The notes: a model not told the origin generated them from the letters alone. 64,000 nt of DNA from CAVVMA01 sp963788205 (GCA_963788205.1 CAWBGG010000002.1:558001-622000); one strand, 5' to 3'. Positions 32,448 to 41,322 are shown, counted from the first letter of the stretch. Made by a program: numbers and translations.

Positions 32448-33216
32448 CCTCAGGAACGACATCATCGTCGCCGATCGGGTATCCAAGTTCTACTACTTGC
32501 GGCAGGGCAAGCAGGCCCTGATCGAGCAGGCCTACAAGTGGCTGACCGGCACGCTCCCCAAACCGCGCGAGGTCTGCGCGCTGCGCGACGTCAGTTTCCG
32601 CGTCAAGCATGGCGAATCGCTCGGCGTAGTCGGCATGAACGGCGCGGGCAAGAGCACGCTGCTGAAGATCCTGGCCGGAATCGCGGTTCCTTCCAGTGGC
32701 GAGGCCAAGGTCGCGGCGCGAGTCTCCACGCAGCTCGCCCTGGGTTCGGGGTTCCATCCGTATTTGACCGGCCGTGAGAATGTCTTCCTGCAGGGGACCA
32801 TCCTTGGGATGACCAACCGGCACGTACAGGGCCTGTTGCCCGAGATCGTGAAATTTGCAGGTCTCGACGGCGCGATCGAACGGCCGCTGTGGACCTACTC
32901 GACCGGGATGGTATCGCGGCTGGGTTTTTCCATCGCCGCCCATGCCGAATTCGAAGTGCTGCTGCTCGACGAAGCGCTGAGCGCCGGCGATTTGGGTTTT
33001 CGCGAGCGCTGCGAGCAGACACTGCGCCGGTTCCGTGCCTCGGGCGCCACGCTGGTGATCGTCTCGCACGGGACCGACAACCTTTTTGAGCTTTGCGATC
33101 GCGCGCTGTGGCTCGAGCATGGCAAGGTACGGGGCCTGGGGCCCGCCGCGGAAGTAATCGAGCAGTATGAACTGTCAGTCGGGCGCGTCCGGAGCCGGCG
33201 GGAGAAAAGCGCGTAG
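32440..33216 (+). CDS. ABC polysaccharide exporter ATPase (Wzt-like)
   Basis: A 258-aa ATP-binding subunit with Walker A GMNGAGKSTLLK, the ABC signature region TYSTGMVSRLGFSIA (STGM replaces the usual LSGG, as in many Wzt/TagH proteins), Walker B FEVLLLDEAL, and switch H in VIVSHG. The GTG start at 32440 follows AGGGGGC at good spacing. It lacks the C-terminal glycan-binding domain of long Wzt proteins, so export probably does not depend on recognition of a chain-terminal group. It partners the permease at 28776, from which it is separated by two glycosyltransferase genes. Confidence 0.92.
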   Translation: MDSLRNDIIVADRVSKFYYLRQGKQALIEQAYKWLTGTLPKPREVCALRDVSFRVKHGESLGVVGMNGAGKSTLLKILAGIAVPSSGEAKVAARVSTQLALGSGFHPYLTGRENVFLQGTILGMTNRHVQGLLPEIVKFAGLDGAIERPLWTYSTGMVSRLGFSIAAHAEFEVLLLDEALSAGDLGFRERCEQTLRRFRASGATLVIVSHGTDNLFELCDRALWLEHGKVRGLGPAAEVIEQYELSVGRVRSRREKSA

Positions 33217-33222
33217 CCTGCC

Positions 33223-34401
33223 ATGATTCGAGTCGGCTTCGTCGGCGACCATCTCGAGATCGGCGGCCTGGAGGTGGGTTGCATCGAATTGATCAGGCGG
33301 CTGGACCGCGCCCGCTTCGCGCCCTATCTGTACTCATTTCGCCCGGGCCTTTTGCTCTCGCAAGCGCAGGCCACCGGCGTTCCGATCATGATCGGGCACG
33401 ACAAGCCGGGCCTCGATCAGACCTGGACCGAGGCCGACTCGGCCGCGCGCGTCCGCTTTCGCACTACGCTGGCTGAGCGGTTGCGCGCCGACGCGATCGA
33501 TGTCTGCATGGTGTACGGATGGTGGGACGGCGTGACGGCCGCACAGGATGCCGCTATCGGTGCGATCGTGGAGCGCCTGGACGGTCCTACGCTGGCGGCC
33601 CGGATTTCCGACAAGTCGCCGTGCCGCCGGGTCATTTGCGAATCGAGGGGGATACGCGACCTGGTGCTCGCGCAGCGCGAGTTGCTGCGTTGTCGCCCGG
33701 AACAACTGGTCGTGATTCCCAACGGAATCGACCTCGAGCGGTTCGATCCGCGCCGCTACGATCGCGCTCGATGCCGCCAGGCGCTGGGGCTCTCGGCAGA
33801 CGATTTCGCGATCGGATCCGTCGCTCGCCTGGCGCCTGAGAAGAACCTGAGTCATCTGCTGCAGGCGGTAAGGTATCTAATCGATTCGGCCGCCCAACAG
33901 CCCCATTCGCGCGCAACGATCCCGCCGATAAAGGTCGTCGTGGCCGGACCTGATCAGGGATGCCGCGCCGCCCTGGAGGCCGAGGCCGGCGCATTGGCGA
34001 TCGCCGATCGGGTTCGCTTTCCTGGACCACGATCCGATATTCCCGAATTCCTGGCGGCGCTCGATGTCTTCACCCTGACTTCGATCTACGAGGGCAGTCC
34101 GTTCGCCCTGGTGGAAGCGATGGCGATGGGACTGCCGGTGGTCGCGACCCACGTTGGCGCGATGGCTGAAGTCATCGACGGCAACGGCTTCCTGGTCGGC
34201 CCGTTTAGTCCCGAGCAGACCGGTCGCGCGCTCGGCCAGCTTTTGCTGGACAGTTCGCTTCGCGCGCGGCTGGGGGCCCGCAGCCGCGAGGTTGCGCAGC
34301 GCTACGACCTCGGCCAGATGGTCCGCTCCTACGAGGCAGTAATTCTCCAGGCGCTTGCGGAATCCAGATCAGAGTCCGCGCTGGCTGGAACTCCCGCGTG
34401 A
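33223..34401 (+). CDS. GT4-family glycosyltransferase
   Basis: A 392-aa GT-B glycosyltransferase of family 4. It has an N-terminal FVGDHLEIGGLEVGCIELIR, hinge VIPNGIDLERFDPRRYD, donor-site KNLSHLLQAV, and the E-x7-E motif in TSIYEGSPFALVEAMAMGLP (about residues 287-306). It acts in the cytoplasm on a lipid-linked or nucleotide-primed glycan. ATG 33223 is six bases after the ATPase stop, and the end overlaps the next gene by ATGA. Confidence 0.9.
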   Translation: MIRVGFVGDHLEIGGLEVGCIELIRRLDRARFAPYLYSFRPGLLLSQAQATGVPIMIGHDKPGLDQTWTEADSAARVRFRTTLAERLRADAIDVCMVYGWWDGVTAAQDAAIGAIVERLDGPTLAARISDKSPCRRVICESRGIRDLVLAQRELLRCRPEQLVVIPNGIDLERFDPRRYDRARCRQALGLSADDFAIGSVARLAPEKNLSHLLQAVRYLIDSAAQQPHSRATIPPIKVVVAGPDQGCRAALEAEAGALAIADRVRFPGPRSDIPEFLAALDVFTLTSIYEGSPFALVEAMAMGLPVVATHVGAMAEVIDGNGFLVGPFSPEQTGRALGQLLLDSSLRARLGARSREVAQRYDLGQMVRSYEAVILQALAESRSESALAGTPA

Positions 34402-35495
34402 AGATCCTCTCGGTAATCGAGGCGTTCCAGCAGGGCGGCGCGGAGAATGTCCTGGTGGACCTGGTGCTCGGTCTCCCCGAGCATCAGCATCGGGTGGTCC
34501 ATTTCAGCGCCGCCAACGCAATGGAGGCTCATCCGCCTTTTCTCAGCGCGCTCAGGCGGGCGGGGATTCGATGTGACGACGTGCATTGGTCCACTCTTGG
34601 CGACCGGGACGGGCGGCGCGACGTGTTAGGCGACTATCGTCCCGATCTGGTCCTGTTTCACTGGTGGGGCCGGCAGCCGTGGCAGGACTGGCTTCGCGCG
34701 CAGCAGCATTTGCCGCTCAAGCGCCGGCAGGCCTTCGTCTGCGTGTTGCATCATCATGGGATCGCGCCGCCGGAGGGCTACGATCGCTACGTGGCAGTGG
34801 CGAGCAGCCAGTTGAAAGCGCTTCGCCACCTCGATCCCGATCGGGTTCGGGTAATTCCGAACGGTGTCGATCAGCGCCGCTTTCGCAAGCCCCGCCCTGC
34901 GCGGTCGGGCAGCAATATGGTCGTGGGGCGAATCAGCAGCCTGCGCCATGGCAAAATCCCCGACGATTGGGTGCAGACCGCGGCTGGCTTCCGGTTGCCG
35001 AAATCGAAGTTCGTGATCGCCGGCGGCGGAGACCTCGAGCCGGTCTTGAGGGCGAACGTGCAAGCGCTCGGGTTGGAAGAGAAAATCTCCGTGCCCGGCT
35101 ATGTGCATCGGCCCCAGCTTCCCGCGATGCTTGCCAGCTTCGACGTCGTTTGCTACGTCACGTCGTTCCTGACCGAGTGCCATCCGCTCGCGCTGCTCGA
35201 AGCGCAGGCCGCGGGCCTGCCGATTGTCGCGGAGCCGCGCGGGGGCATCACCGAAATCGTGACTCACGGAGTCAACGGGCTGCTGGGCAACTCGACCGAA
35301 AAGATCTGCGCGTACCTGCACGAGATGCGGCGCAAGCCCGAACTGGTGGCGCGGCTGGCAGAAGGCGCGCGGAAGACCGCGGCGCGCTTCTCGCTGGAGA
35401 AGCAGCTGAACGCCTATCGCGCGCTGTTCCTCGACCTCGAGCGCGAGCGCGATCGCGGCCATCGCCGCAAATCCGGGAGGCGCAATTGCGCGTAG
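34398..35495 (+). CDS. GT4-family glycosyltransferase
   Basis: A 365-aa GT4 glycosyltransferase. Features: VIEAFQQGGAENVLVDLVLG at the N-terminus, VIPNGVDQRRFRKP hinge, VVGRISSLRHGKIPD, and the late TECHPLALLEAQAAGLP with the E-x7-E pair (about 255-271). It overlaps the upstream gene by four bases. The next gene starts with TTG inside its last codons. It is one of five cytosolic sugar-transfer genes in the operon. Confidence 0.9.
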   Translation: MKILSVIEAFQQGGAENVLVDLVLGLPEHQHRVVHFSAANAMEAHPPFLSALRRAGIRCDDVHWSTLGDRDGRRDVLGDYRPDLVLFHWWGRQPWQDWLRAQQHLPLKRRQAFVCVLHHHGIAPPEGYDRYVAVASSQLKALRHLDPDRVRVIPNGVDQRRFRKPRPARSGSNMVVGRISSLRHGKIPDDWVQTAAGFRLPKSKFVIAGGGDLEPVLRANVQALGLEEKISVPGYVHRPQLPAMLASFDVVCYVTSFLTECHPLALLEAQAAGLPIVAEPRGGITEIVTHGVNGLLGNSTEKICAYLHEMRRKPELVARLAEGARKTAARFSLEKQLNAYRALFLDLERERDRGHRRKSGRRNCA

Positions 35496-36571
35496 AGAGC
35501 GCCAGCCTGAAGCTTGAAGCCGCCGCGCCGGCTTCGCGTCCGGTGGCGGCCACGGCGTTGGCGCCGCTGACCGTCATTATCCCGACTCACAAGCGTCTGG
35601 GCGATCTCGGCAAGTGCCTGGCAAGCATCGTAACTCCCGAGCTGCCGGCCGGCGCTGAAGTGGTCGTCGTATGCAACGGGCCCGATCCCGAAACGGAAAG
35701 CTTTCTCGATCAGTTCGCGGTGCGCGAGCCGCGCTTGATCGTGATGCGCCTGGAGAAACGGCAGCCGGGAGCGGCCCGCAACGCCGCGCTCGATCGCGCG
35801 CACGGCGAAATCATCTTCTTCCTCGATGACGACGTGACGGTCACGCCCGGATTTTTCTCGCGGGCGATGCGGTTGTTCGCGGCGCGTCCGGAGCTCGACG
35901 TGCTCGGCGGTCCCAACCTGACCCCGCCCGGCTCGGGCAGATTCGAGCATTGTGTGGGGCGCGTGCTGGCCTCGCCGTTCGGCTCGGCCATGACTCGGCA
36001 TCGATTTCGCGGCGCCGGGCGCTTGCGCCCCGCCGACGACCGATCGCTGATCCTGTGCAACCTGATCGTGCGCAAAAGAGCGCTGGAGGGGCTGGACGCT
36101 CCGTTCCGCCATCACATGATCAGCAACGAGGAAAACGTTTTGCTCGCCGAGCTGGCCTTTCGGCGCAAAGTGATGCTTCACGATCCGGAGCTGATCGTTT
36201 ATCACAGCCGCCGGCCCAACTTGCGCGGGTTTTTCCGCCAGGTGTTTCGCTACGGGCAGGGACGATGGCAGAACACCCAGGCGTTGCCGTCCTCGCTCTC
36301 GCCGTTCTTTTTGGCGCCGGTGCTTTTCCTCCTCTATCTGCTTTCGATACCGGTGGTCCGAAGCCCTCTCTACACCGTGCCGCTCCTGGTCTATGCCGCG
36401 CTGGCAATGCTGTTTGCCCTGCGTGAAACGATCGAGCTCGGTGATGGGCGCGCGTTCCCGACCTTGCTGATTCTCTTTCCATGCTGCCACCTCGGCTATG
36501 CGATGGGCTTCTCGTGGCAATTAGTCAGAACCGTCGGCGCGGCGCCAGCGCGCTCCAGCCCCACAGTGTGA
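35486..36571 (+). CDS. GT2-family glycosyltransferase with C-terminal membrane part
   Basis: A 361-aa GT-A enzyme: LTVIIPTHKRLGDLGKCLAS, VVVCNGPDPE, RQPGAARNAALDRAHGEIIF and FLDDDV (DxD), then FRHHMISNEENVL (acceptor/base region). Two or three hydrophobic helices lie at the C-terminus (FLAPVLFLLYLLSIPV, TVPLLVYAALAMLFAL). TTG 35486 is supported by GGGAGG five bases upstream and by the overlap with the previous gene; earlier in-frame starts would read through it. Its 3' end overlaps the convergent exported-protein gene by 47 bases. Confidence 0.86.
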   Translation: MRVESASLKLEAAAPASRPVAATALAPLTVIIPTHKRLGDLGKCLASIVTPELPAGAEVVVVCNGPDPETESFLDQFAVREPRLIVMRLEKRQPGAARNAALDRAHGEIIFFLDDDVTVTPGFFSRAMRLFAARPELDVLGGPNLTPPGSGRFEHCVGRVLASPFGSAMTRHRFRGAGRLRPADDRSLILCNLIVRKRALEGLDAPFRHHMISNEENVLLAELAFRRKVMLHDPELIVYHSRRPNLRGFFRQVFRYGQGRWQNTQALPSSLSPFFLAPVLFLLYLLSIPVVRSPLYTVPLLVYAALAMLFALRETIELGDGRAFPTLLILFPCCHLGYAMGFSWQLVRTVGAAPARSSPTV

Positions 36572-37247
36572 TTCCGATCAGCGCGAGCAGCAGCGCCACG
36601 ATGCTCCAGGGGCGGCCTTGGGGCGGGCTGAATGCGGTCGGATCTGCGCCGTGAGATGCTGTGGGGGCCTTTTGTCGGATGGCAGTGAGATCGGCCTCTG
36701 GGGCGCCCGGCGGCGGCGGCCCCGGCGCCGCAACGAGCTTGATATGGCGAAAGGATGCGTCGCCACGGCCCTCCAACTGGCAAATGATTTGCACGTTTCT
36801 CCGGTCCGAACCGATCTTGATATACAGTTGGGTCCGGCTCCATTGGCCGCGCCCGACCGCAGTCTCGAGTGGAGTGGATCCGAACTCATGCCCGAGCACG
36901 TGGATTCCTATCGTGGCCAGTTCGTCGCGACTGCCCGCGGCTTTTATCTCTCCCGTCAGGAAGTACCATCCGGACGATAGCGTAATCGTCTGGCTCCAAT
37001 CAGTAATGTTGGGTTTGGGGTTGATCAGGCGCAGCTCGCCGGGGCTCTCGGGCTGATGCTCCCACAAGAACGAGCTGCGGACTTTGACCTCGCTTTGGCT
37101 TGCGGTCCGCCAATCGCCGGGAATGTCGCCGCTGCCCTCGGTCAGATCGCCGTTGCGAACCAGATTGTCCTCGGCAAAGGCACCGATCGATAGCCACAGC
37201 CCCAGACTGACTATTGCCAAAGCGGTTGCGAAAAGCCGCCGATTCAT
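36525..37247 (-). CDS. Exported single-TM protein, paralog of 22606 gene
   Basis: A 240-aa protein with a signal peptide at residues 1-25 (LFATALAIVSLGLWLSIGAF), a sandwich-like domain beginning NLVRNGDLTEGSGDIPGDWR with GWYFLTGEIKA and a basic C-terminal domain end, a Pro-rich linker (PGPPPPGAPEA), and one C-terminal membrane helix (IVALLLALIGITLWGW) followed by APRRRF. The order matches the 228-aa protein at 22606. A PMT-type glycosyltransferase gene again lies beside it (37419). It is probably anchored and facing the periplasm; glycan binding is inference. Confidence 0.7.
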   Translation of the reverse strand: MNRRLFATALAIVSLGLWLSIGAFAEDNLVRNGDLTEGSGDIPGDWRTASQSEVKVRSSFLWEHQPESPGELRLINPKPNITDWSQTITLSSGWYFLTGEIKAAGSRDELATIGIHVLGHEFGSTPLETAVGRGQWSRTQLYIKIGSDRRNVQIICQLEGRGDASFRHIKLVAAPGPPPPGAPEADLTAIRQKAPTASHGADPTAFSPPQGRPWSIVALLLALIGITLWGWSALAPRRRF

Positions 37248-37263
37248 AAGTGCGCGGGCGCGG

Positions 37264-37422
37264 CTAGTGCCGTTCCAACTTGTTGTTCCGAATTGCGGCG
37301 AGTCCCGTTCCAGCCCGCCCGTTCTTCCGGCGCGGTGCCCGCTTCAGGCGCGTCGAACGGGGCAAGCCATACCGATGAATCGGAGCCGCCCCTTTAGGCG
37401 CAAATAGTTGGAACGGCACTAG
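37264..37422. mobile_element. MITE-like element (17-bp perfect terminal inverted repeats)
   Basis: CTAGTGCCGTTCCAACT at 37264-37280 and its exact reverse complement at 37406-37422 bound a 159-bp segment with no open frame. The size and perfect ends fit a non-autonomous miniature element. The right end supplies the TAG stop of the PMT-type gene at 37419. No clear target-site duplication is visible, and no matching transposase lies in the window. Confidence 0.7.
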
Positions 37423-38948
37423 GATGGTCCGGCCCAGTTGGCCAGCCCGGAGCCGCTCATCCACAGCCGCGCGTGCAGCGCGGCCGGGCTAATCGGCATC
37501 CCGGTCAAAACCGGAATGAAGTACGCGAACGCGATCAGTGCCGCGCCGACATAACATGCGACTACGAAGCGCCCGGCGTAGCGGCGGCTTCTGCGCAGAA
37601 AAAGAATGTAGCCCGCTGCCGTCGCGGCCGCCGCCGCCAGACCCGGACCCGTTCCGAGGCCCAGAATCATCGAGGGCAGCATCGCCGCGAGCAGGGCGAC
37701 GTGCTCGAAGCTTTGCGCCTCGTCGTCCCAGCATTCAGCGAGCAGCAGCGCCAGTGTCATGAAGCCGAGATACAGCGCGGGCATGTAGTAGTAGGTAAAT
37801 TTGTAGCGCGAGATCGGGATCCACATCGCCAGGTAAGCCGCATAGCCCACGATCAGAAATGTCCGCGGCATGCTTTTGCGCGCGATCGCCTCGCGCGTTA
37901 CGAATGGAATCGCGACCAGCAATCCCCACCACGTTATCGGGTTGCCGATGCCGCGAATCGAAGCGACCTCGGCGCCGGGCAGGGAGAGGAAGTCGGTTTG
38001 ATGCCAGTAGCGGACCGGCCGCAGCATCAGCGGCCAGCTCCACCACGGCGAGTTCTGCGGATGCACCGGCGGCAGGCTGGTCTGGAACTTCAGCTCGCCG
38101 CGGTAGTAGGTGATCTGATCGCTCACGCCGCGCCAGAATCCGAGCAGGTAATTCGGCAAATAGAGCGCTAGGTAGACCAACGCGGTCAGGCCCCCGACCA
38201 GCGCGAACGCACCCGCGATCTGCCGCAGCGGCGCGAAGTTGCCATCGCGGAGACCCGCCGGCGCATGCCACATTATCGCGAACGTCACCCAGCCCATCAC
38301 CAGCGCTATCGTCATCAGCGGAATACCGAGCTTGGAGGCGAGCGACAGGCCCAGCGCAAGTCCCATCCAGGCCAGCGATCGGCGCCGCGCGATCGGATCG
38401 GCACTCTGCACGAACCGGAAGAGCATCAGGTAGGCCCACGCGCCGAAGGTGAGATAAAAGATCTCCCAATGTCCGGTGCGCGAGTCGATCAGAAACTGCC
38501 CGTCACAGAGCAGGAACAGCGACGCGAGCGCCGCCGCCATCCGTGACTGGAACATCCGGCGCATCAATAGGTAGGTGATCATCACCAGGGCGGTTCCCAG
38601 CACCGCGCTGGCCAGGCGCCAGCTCACCGGATGGTCGCCGAAGAGCGCGATCAACGTCGCGATCAATTCACCGGCCAGCGGTGGATGGGTCTCCTTGTTC
38701 GGCTGATGCCGCAGGTAGAGCCGGGCCGACGTGACCGTGAACCATTCGTCGAACACCATCTCTCCGGGATAGCCCAGCGCGGGAAAACGGGTCGCCAGCG
38801 AAGCGAGCAGCAGCACGGCCAGGATATACGCATCGATCCGCGACCACCTGGGCGCCTCAAGCCCTTCCGGGGCTGCGCCATCCTCGCGCACCCCAGGCGG
38901 CTGTGCGGTTTCGCTGATCGGCATCAATCCTGAGATGCGCCGCGCCAT
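37419..38948 (-). CDS. PMT_2/GT39-type membrane glycosyltransferase
   Basis: About 509 aa from ATG 38948 (or ATG 38924), with around ten membrane helices. PMT hallmarks: YPGEMVFDEWFTVTSARLYL (catalytic-type FDE in the first loop), THPPLAGELIATL, FGDHPVSWRLAS, FLLCDGQFLIDSRTGHWEIF and C-terminal MPISPAALHAR. It is homologous to the second half of the 913-aa protein at 23302. It probably moves a sugar from a polyprenyl phosphate to a protein or glycan acceptor outside the membrane. A longer frame to 39212 exists, but it would overlap the divergent MFS gene and lacks conserved residues. Its stop codon lies in the inverted repeat. Confidence 0.8.
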   Translation of the reverse strand: MARRISGLMPISETAQPPGVREDGAAPEGLEAPRWSRIDAYILAVLLLASLATRFPALGYPGEMVFDEWFTVTSARLYLRHQPNKETHPPLAGELIATLIALFGDHPVSWRLASAVLGTALVMITYLLMRRMFQSRMAAALASLFLLCDGQFLIDSRTGHWEIFYLTFGAWAYLMLFRFVQSADPIARRRSLAWMGLALGLSLASKLGIPLMTIALVMGWVTFAIMWHAPAGLRDGNFAPLRQIAGAFALVGGLTALVYLALYLPNYLLGFWRGVSDQITYYRGELKFQTSLPPVHPQNSPWWSWPLMLRPVRYWHQTDFLSLPGAEVASIRGIGNPITWWGLLVAIPFVTREAIARKSMPRTFLIVGYAAYLAMWIPISRYKFTYYYMPALYLGFMTLALLLAECWDDEAQSFEHVALLAAMLPSMILGLGTGPGLAAAAATAAGYILFLRRSRRYAGRFVVACYVGAALIAFAYFIPVLTGMPISPAALHARLWMSGSGLANWAGPS

Positions 38949-39119
38949 CGAGGCGAGCCTCGACCGGTCCGTTCCGGCGCGATCGGCCCCCAGTGTTACG
39001 GAAGTTTTCCTGCTCGGCAAGCCGGGGACGCGCGGTCTTGGTTGACGCGGCGCCGCCATGCACAATTGCCTGAAGCCCGATCCGCGCGCACTCCGCGCAG
39101 GATCCGGCGCATCAATGGA

Positions 39120-40811
39120 ATGAGTGGGGTTGTCGCATACGGCGGGCCGCGTCCCGTCAATTCCGGCCATCGTCCCATCGGCGGACATTCGGTCTGGCGC
39201 GTGTTCGCCCATCGCGTGTTCTTCGCGCTCTGGATCGCCTCGCTGGTGTCCAACGTCGGGACCTGGATGCAGAACGTGGGCGCGGCGTGGTTGATGACCT
39301 CGCTCTCGCCCTCACCGCTGATGGTCGCGCTGATCCAGACCGCCTCCAGCCTTCCGATTTTGTTCCTGGCGCTGCCGGCCGGAGCGCTGGCCGACATCGT
39401 GGATCGGCGCCGGCTGCTACTCGTCTCACAGGCCTGGATGCTGATCGTCGCCGCGGCGCTGGGCGTGCTCACGATCGAAAAGACGATGACGCCGTGGACG
39501 CTGCTCGGGCTGAGCTTCGCGCTCGGCCTGGGCTCGGCGCTGAACGCGCCGGCGTGGCAGGCGATTACTCCGGAACTGGTGCCGCCCGACGAACTTACGC
39601 CCGCCATTGCACTGAACAGCATCAACTTCAACGCGGCCCGCGCGGTCGGTCCGGCGATCGGCGGAATAGTGGTCGCCTCGGCGGGCGCGGGTGCGACCTT
39701 TATTCTCAACGCGATCTCGTTCCTGGGCGTGATAGTCGTGCTCTACGGATGGAAGCGACCGGTGCAATCCGGACTGTTGCCGGCCGAGCGGCTGATCGGC
39801 GCGATTCGAAGCGGGCTGCGTTACGTCCGCTATGCGCCGGCGCTACGCGCTGTGATGGTGCGCACGGGCGCCTTTACGATCGGCGCCAGCGCGGTGTGGG
39901 CGATTCTGCCGCTGCTTGCGCGCGACCGGCTCAAGCTCGACGCGGGGGGCTATGGGCTGCTGCTGGGCGCCTTCGGCGCAGGCGCGATCGTCGCCGGCGC
40001 CGCGTTGCAGCGACTCGAGGAGGCGTTTTCGCCCGATGCGATCGTGGCCGCCTCGACGGTGATCTTCGCCTCCACGCTGATCGGGTTGGCGGTATGGTCC
40101 AGCTATGCGCTCGCGCTCGTCATGATGGCGCTGGGCGGCGGGACGTGGGTTCTGGCGAATTCTTCGCTCAACATCGCCGCGCAGTTGTCGGTTCCGCGCT
40201 GGGTGCAGGGGCGCGCGCTCGCCTGTTACCAAGTCGTTTCGCAAGGCGCGATGGCGGGCGGCAGCGTGCTGTGGGGCTTCGCCGCCGAGCACCAGGGCGT
40301 GCCGCTTGCGCTGGTGCTCGGCGCGATCGCGATGGTTTCAGGTCTCGTGCCGTCGATGTTGTTCCATCTCATTTCCGACGGCGAGTTGGACCTCGAACCG
40401 GCTCTGCTCCCTCCCGAGCCCAAGTTGGGCGATGATTTCGATCAGGAGAGCGGTCCGGTGCTGGTGACAGTCGAGTACCTTATCCGGCCGCAGGCGGCTC
40501 ACGAGTTCAAACAGGCGATGCACGGGCTGCGTTCGATTCGGCTGCGCGACGGCGCAATCTTCTGGGGATTGTTTTTCGACGCGGTTCGCCCGGAACGCTT
40601 CGTGGAATACTTCATCGTCGAGTCGTGGCTCGAGCACATGCGGCAGCATGAGCGCGGCGTCTTGTCGGACTCTGCGATCGAGGATCGGGTGTGGGCGTTT
40701 CACATCGGCAGCTCGCCGCCCGCCGTGACCCATCAGATCTCCGCCCGCGCGATCGCCGGGCATCACACGGGTTCACTATTCAGCGCAGCGGCGGAGAAGG
40801 AAGCGTCGTGA
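39120..40811 (+). CDS. MFS transporter, enterobactin-exporter-like (MFS_3)
   Basis: A 563-aa protein with twelve predicted helices (residues ~30-420) and a cytosolic C-terminal domain of ~110 residues. This composite matches the MFS_3 group (EntS-like). Conserved pieces: FALWIASLVSNVGTWMQNVG, LPAGALADIVDRRRLL (A-motif), NAPAWQAITPELVP. The C-terminal part (VTVEYLIRPQAAHEFKQAMH..., GLFFDAVRPERFVEYFIVES) resembles an antibiotic-biosynthesis-monooxygenase-like ferredoxin fold. It probably exports a small molecule. ATG 39120 starts the conserved region; the longer frame from 39042 is not supported. Confidence 0.85.
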   Translation: MSGVVAYGGPRPVNSGHRPIGGHSVWRVFAHRVFFALWIASLVSNVGTWMQNVGAAWLMTSLSPSPLMVALIQTASSLPILFLALPAGALADIVDRRRLLLVSQAWMLIVAAALGVLTIEKTMTPWTLLGLSFALGLGSALNAPAWQAITPELVPPDELTPAIALNSINFNAARAVGPAIGGIVVASAGAGATFILNAISFLGVIVVLYGWKRPVQSGLLPAERLIGAIRSGLRYVRYAPALRAVMVRTGAFTIGASAVWAILPLLARDRLKLDAGGYGLLLGAFGAGAIVAGAALQRLEEAFSPDAIVAASTVIFASTLIGLAVWSSYALALVMMALGGGTWVLANSSLNIAAQLSVPRWVQGRALACYQVVSQGAMAGGSVLWGFAAEHQGVPLALVLGAIAMVSGLVPSMLFHLISDGELDLEPALLPPEPKLGDDFDQESGPVLVTVEYLIRPQAAHEFKQAMHGLRSIRLRDGAIFWGLFFDAVRPERFVEYFIVESWLEHMRQHERGVLSDSAIEDRVWAFHIGSSPPAVTHQISARAIAGHHTGSLFSAAAEKEAS

Positions 40812-40826
40812 CCCCGCGGCGGGCGG

Positions 40827-40921
40827 CTACAACGATGCGTACACGGCATCGATCAGCCTGAGCACACGCGCATCAACAGGATCGACTGTAGGCGCTGATT
40901 CGTCGTATAGCGCGATAAGCC
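40827..40921 (-). pseudogene. Decayed 3' end of a serine hydrolase gene
   Basis: On the minus strand it reads YTTNQRLQSIL, then after a one-base loss DARVLRLIDAVYASL and stop. This matches the end of the intact beta-lactamase-family protein at 44381-45535 (YTMNQRLQSILVDARAARLI then EAVYASL). No 5' part is present. It is a remnant of a paralog. Confidence 0.8.
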
Positions 40922-40935
40922 GCACACCTCATGCC

Positions 40936-40965
40936 TTGACGCTGTGGAAGCATCGTTGCTACATT
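40936..40965 (+). promoter_or_regulatory. Promoter of VapBC-type module (nearly leaderless)
   Basis: TTGACG (40936-40941), an 18-base spacer and TACATT (40960-40965) put the start of transcription two or three bases from ATG 40975. No Shine-Dalgarno is seen, so the antitoxin mRNA may be leaderless. Confidence 0.55.
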
Positions 40966-40974
40966 CGTGGCTAC

Positions 40975-41322
40975 ATGGCTACGGAGTCCCAGGTAAGTGT
41001 GCGCGAGCTGAAGAACGAAACCACCCGCATTCTGCGGCGGGTCGAGGCGGGGGAACGCGTAACGGTTACCAGACGGGGGAGACCGGTGGCCGTAATCGAG
41101 GCTTCGAGCCAGACCCCGGTTCCGGCCTCCGACTCGATCTATCGCAGCCTCCGACGTCAAATCGAAGCCCGAACTCCGGGCTTGCGGCGGATGTCGGTGG
41201 CCACGGCTCAGCGCGACTTCGAACGGATCTCGCGCAAGATCGCCAGGACGGTCCCCTACAGGGACTGGCGGGAGATGGATCGGGCGGCCAAAGGCGATCG
41301 TTTTGGTCTTTCTGGACAGTAA
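40975..41322 (+). CDS. Phd/YefM-type antitoxin
   Basis: A 115-aa protein. The Phd/YefM DNA-binding fold is plain: VSVRELKNETTRILRRVEAG then ERVTVTRRGRPVAVIEAS. The C-terminal ~60 residues form the toxin-binding tail. It is followed by a PIN-domain toxin gene overlapping by 20 bases, the usual order of antitoxin then toxin. The ATG at 40975 is chosen because the promoter lies just ahead of it; earlier starts would run through the promoter. Confidence 0.88.
   Translation: MATESQVSVRELKNETTRILRRVEAGERVTVTRRGRPVAVIEASSQTPVPASDSIYRSLRRQIEARTPGLRRMSVATAQRDFERISRKIARTVPYRDWREMDRAAKGDRFGLSGQ

Noticed and set aside
34586..35485. A 300-codon N-terminal extension of the GT2 protein ending at 36571
   Set aside because: It overlaps the GT4 gene in another frame and has Arg-rich shadow composition. 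The GT2 domain begins shortly after TTG 35486, which has a good ribosome site.
22155..39000. Whole glycan locus as a proven genomic island bounded by att sites
   Set aside because: Only two copies of the tRNA-derived repeat are visible, and both lie at the left edge. No distal copy or integrase is seen near 39 kb, so the island idea stays a hypothesis.
38949..39212. An 88-codon N-terminal extension of the PMT-type gene
   Set aside because: It would overlap the divergent MFS gene and contains Pro/Arg-rich non-conserved sequence.
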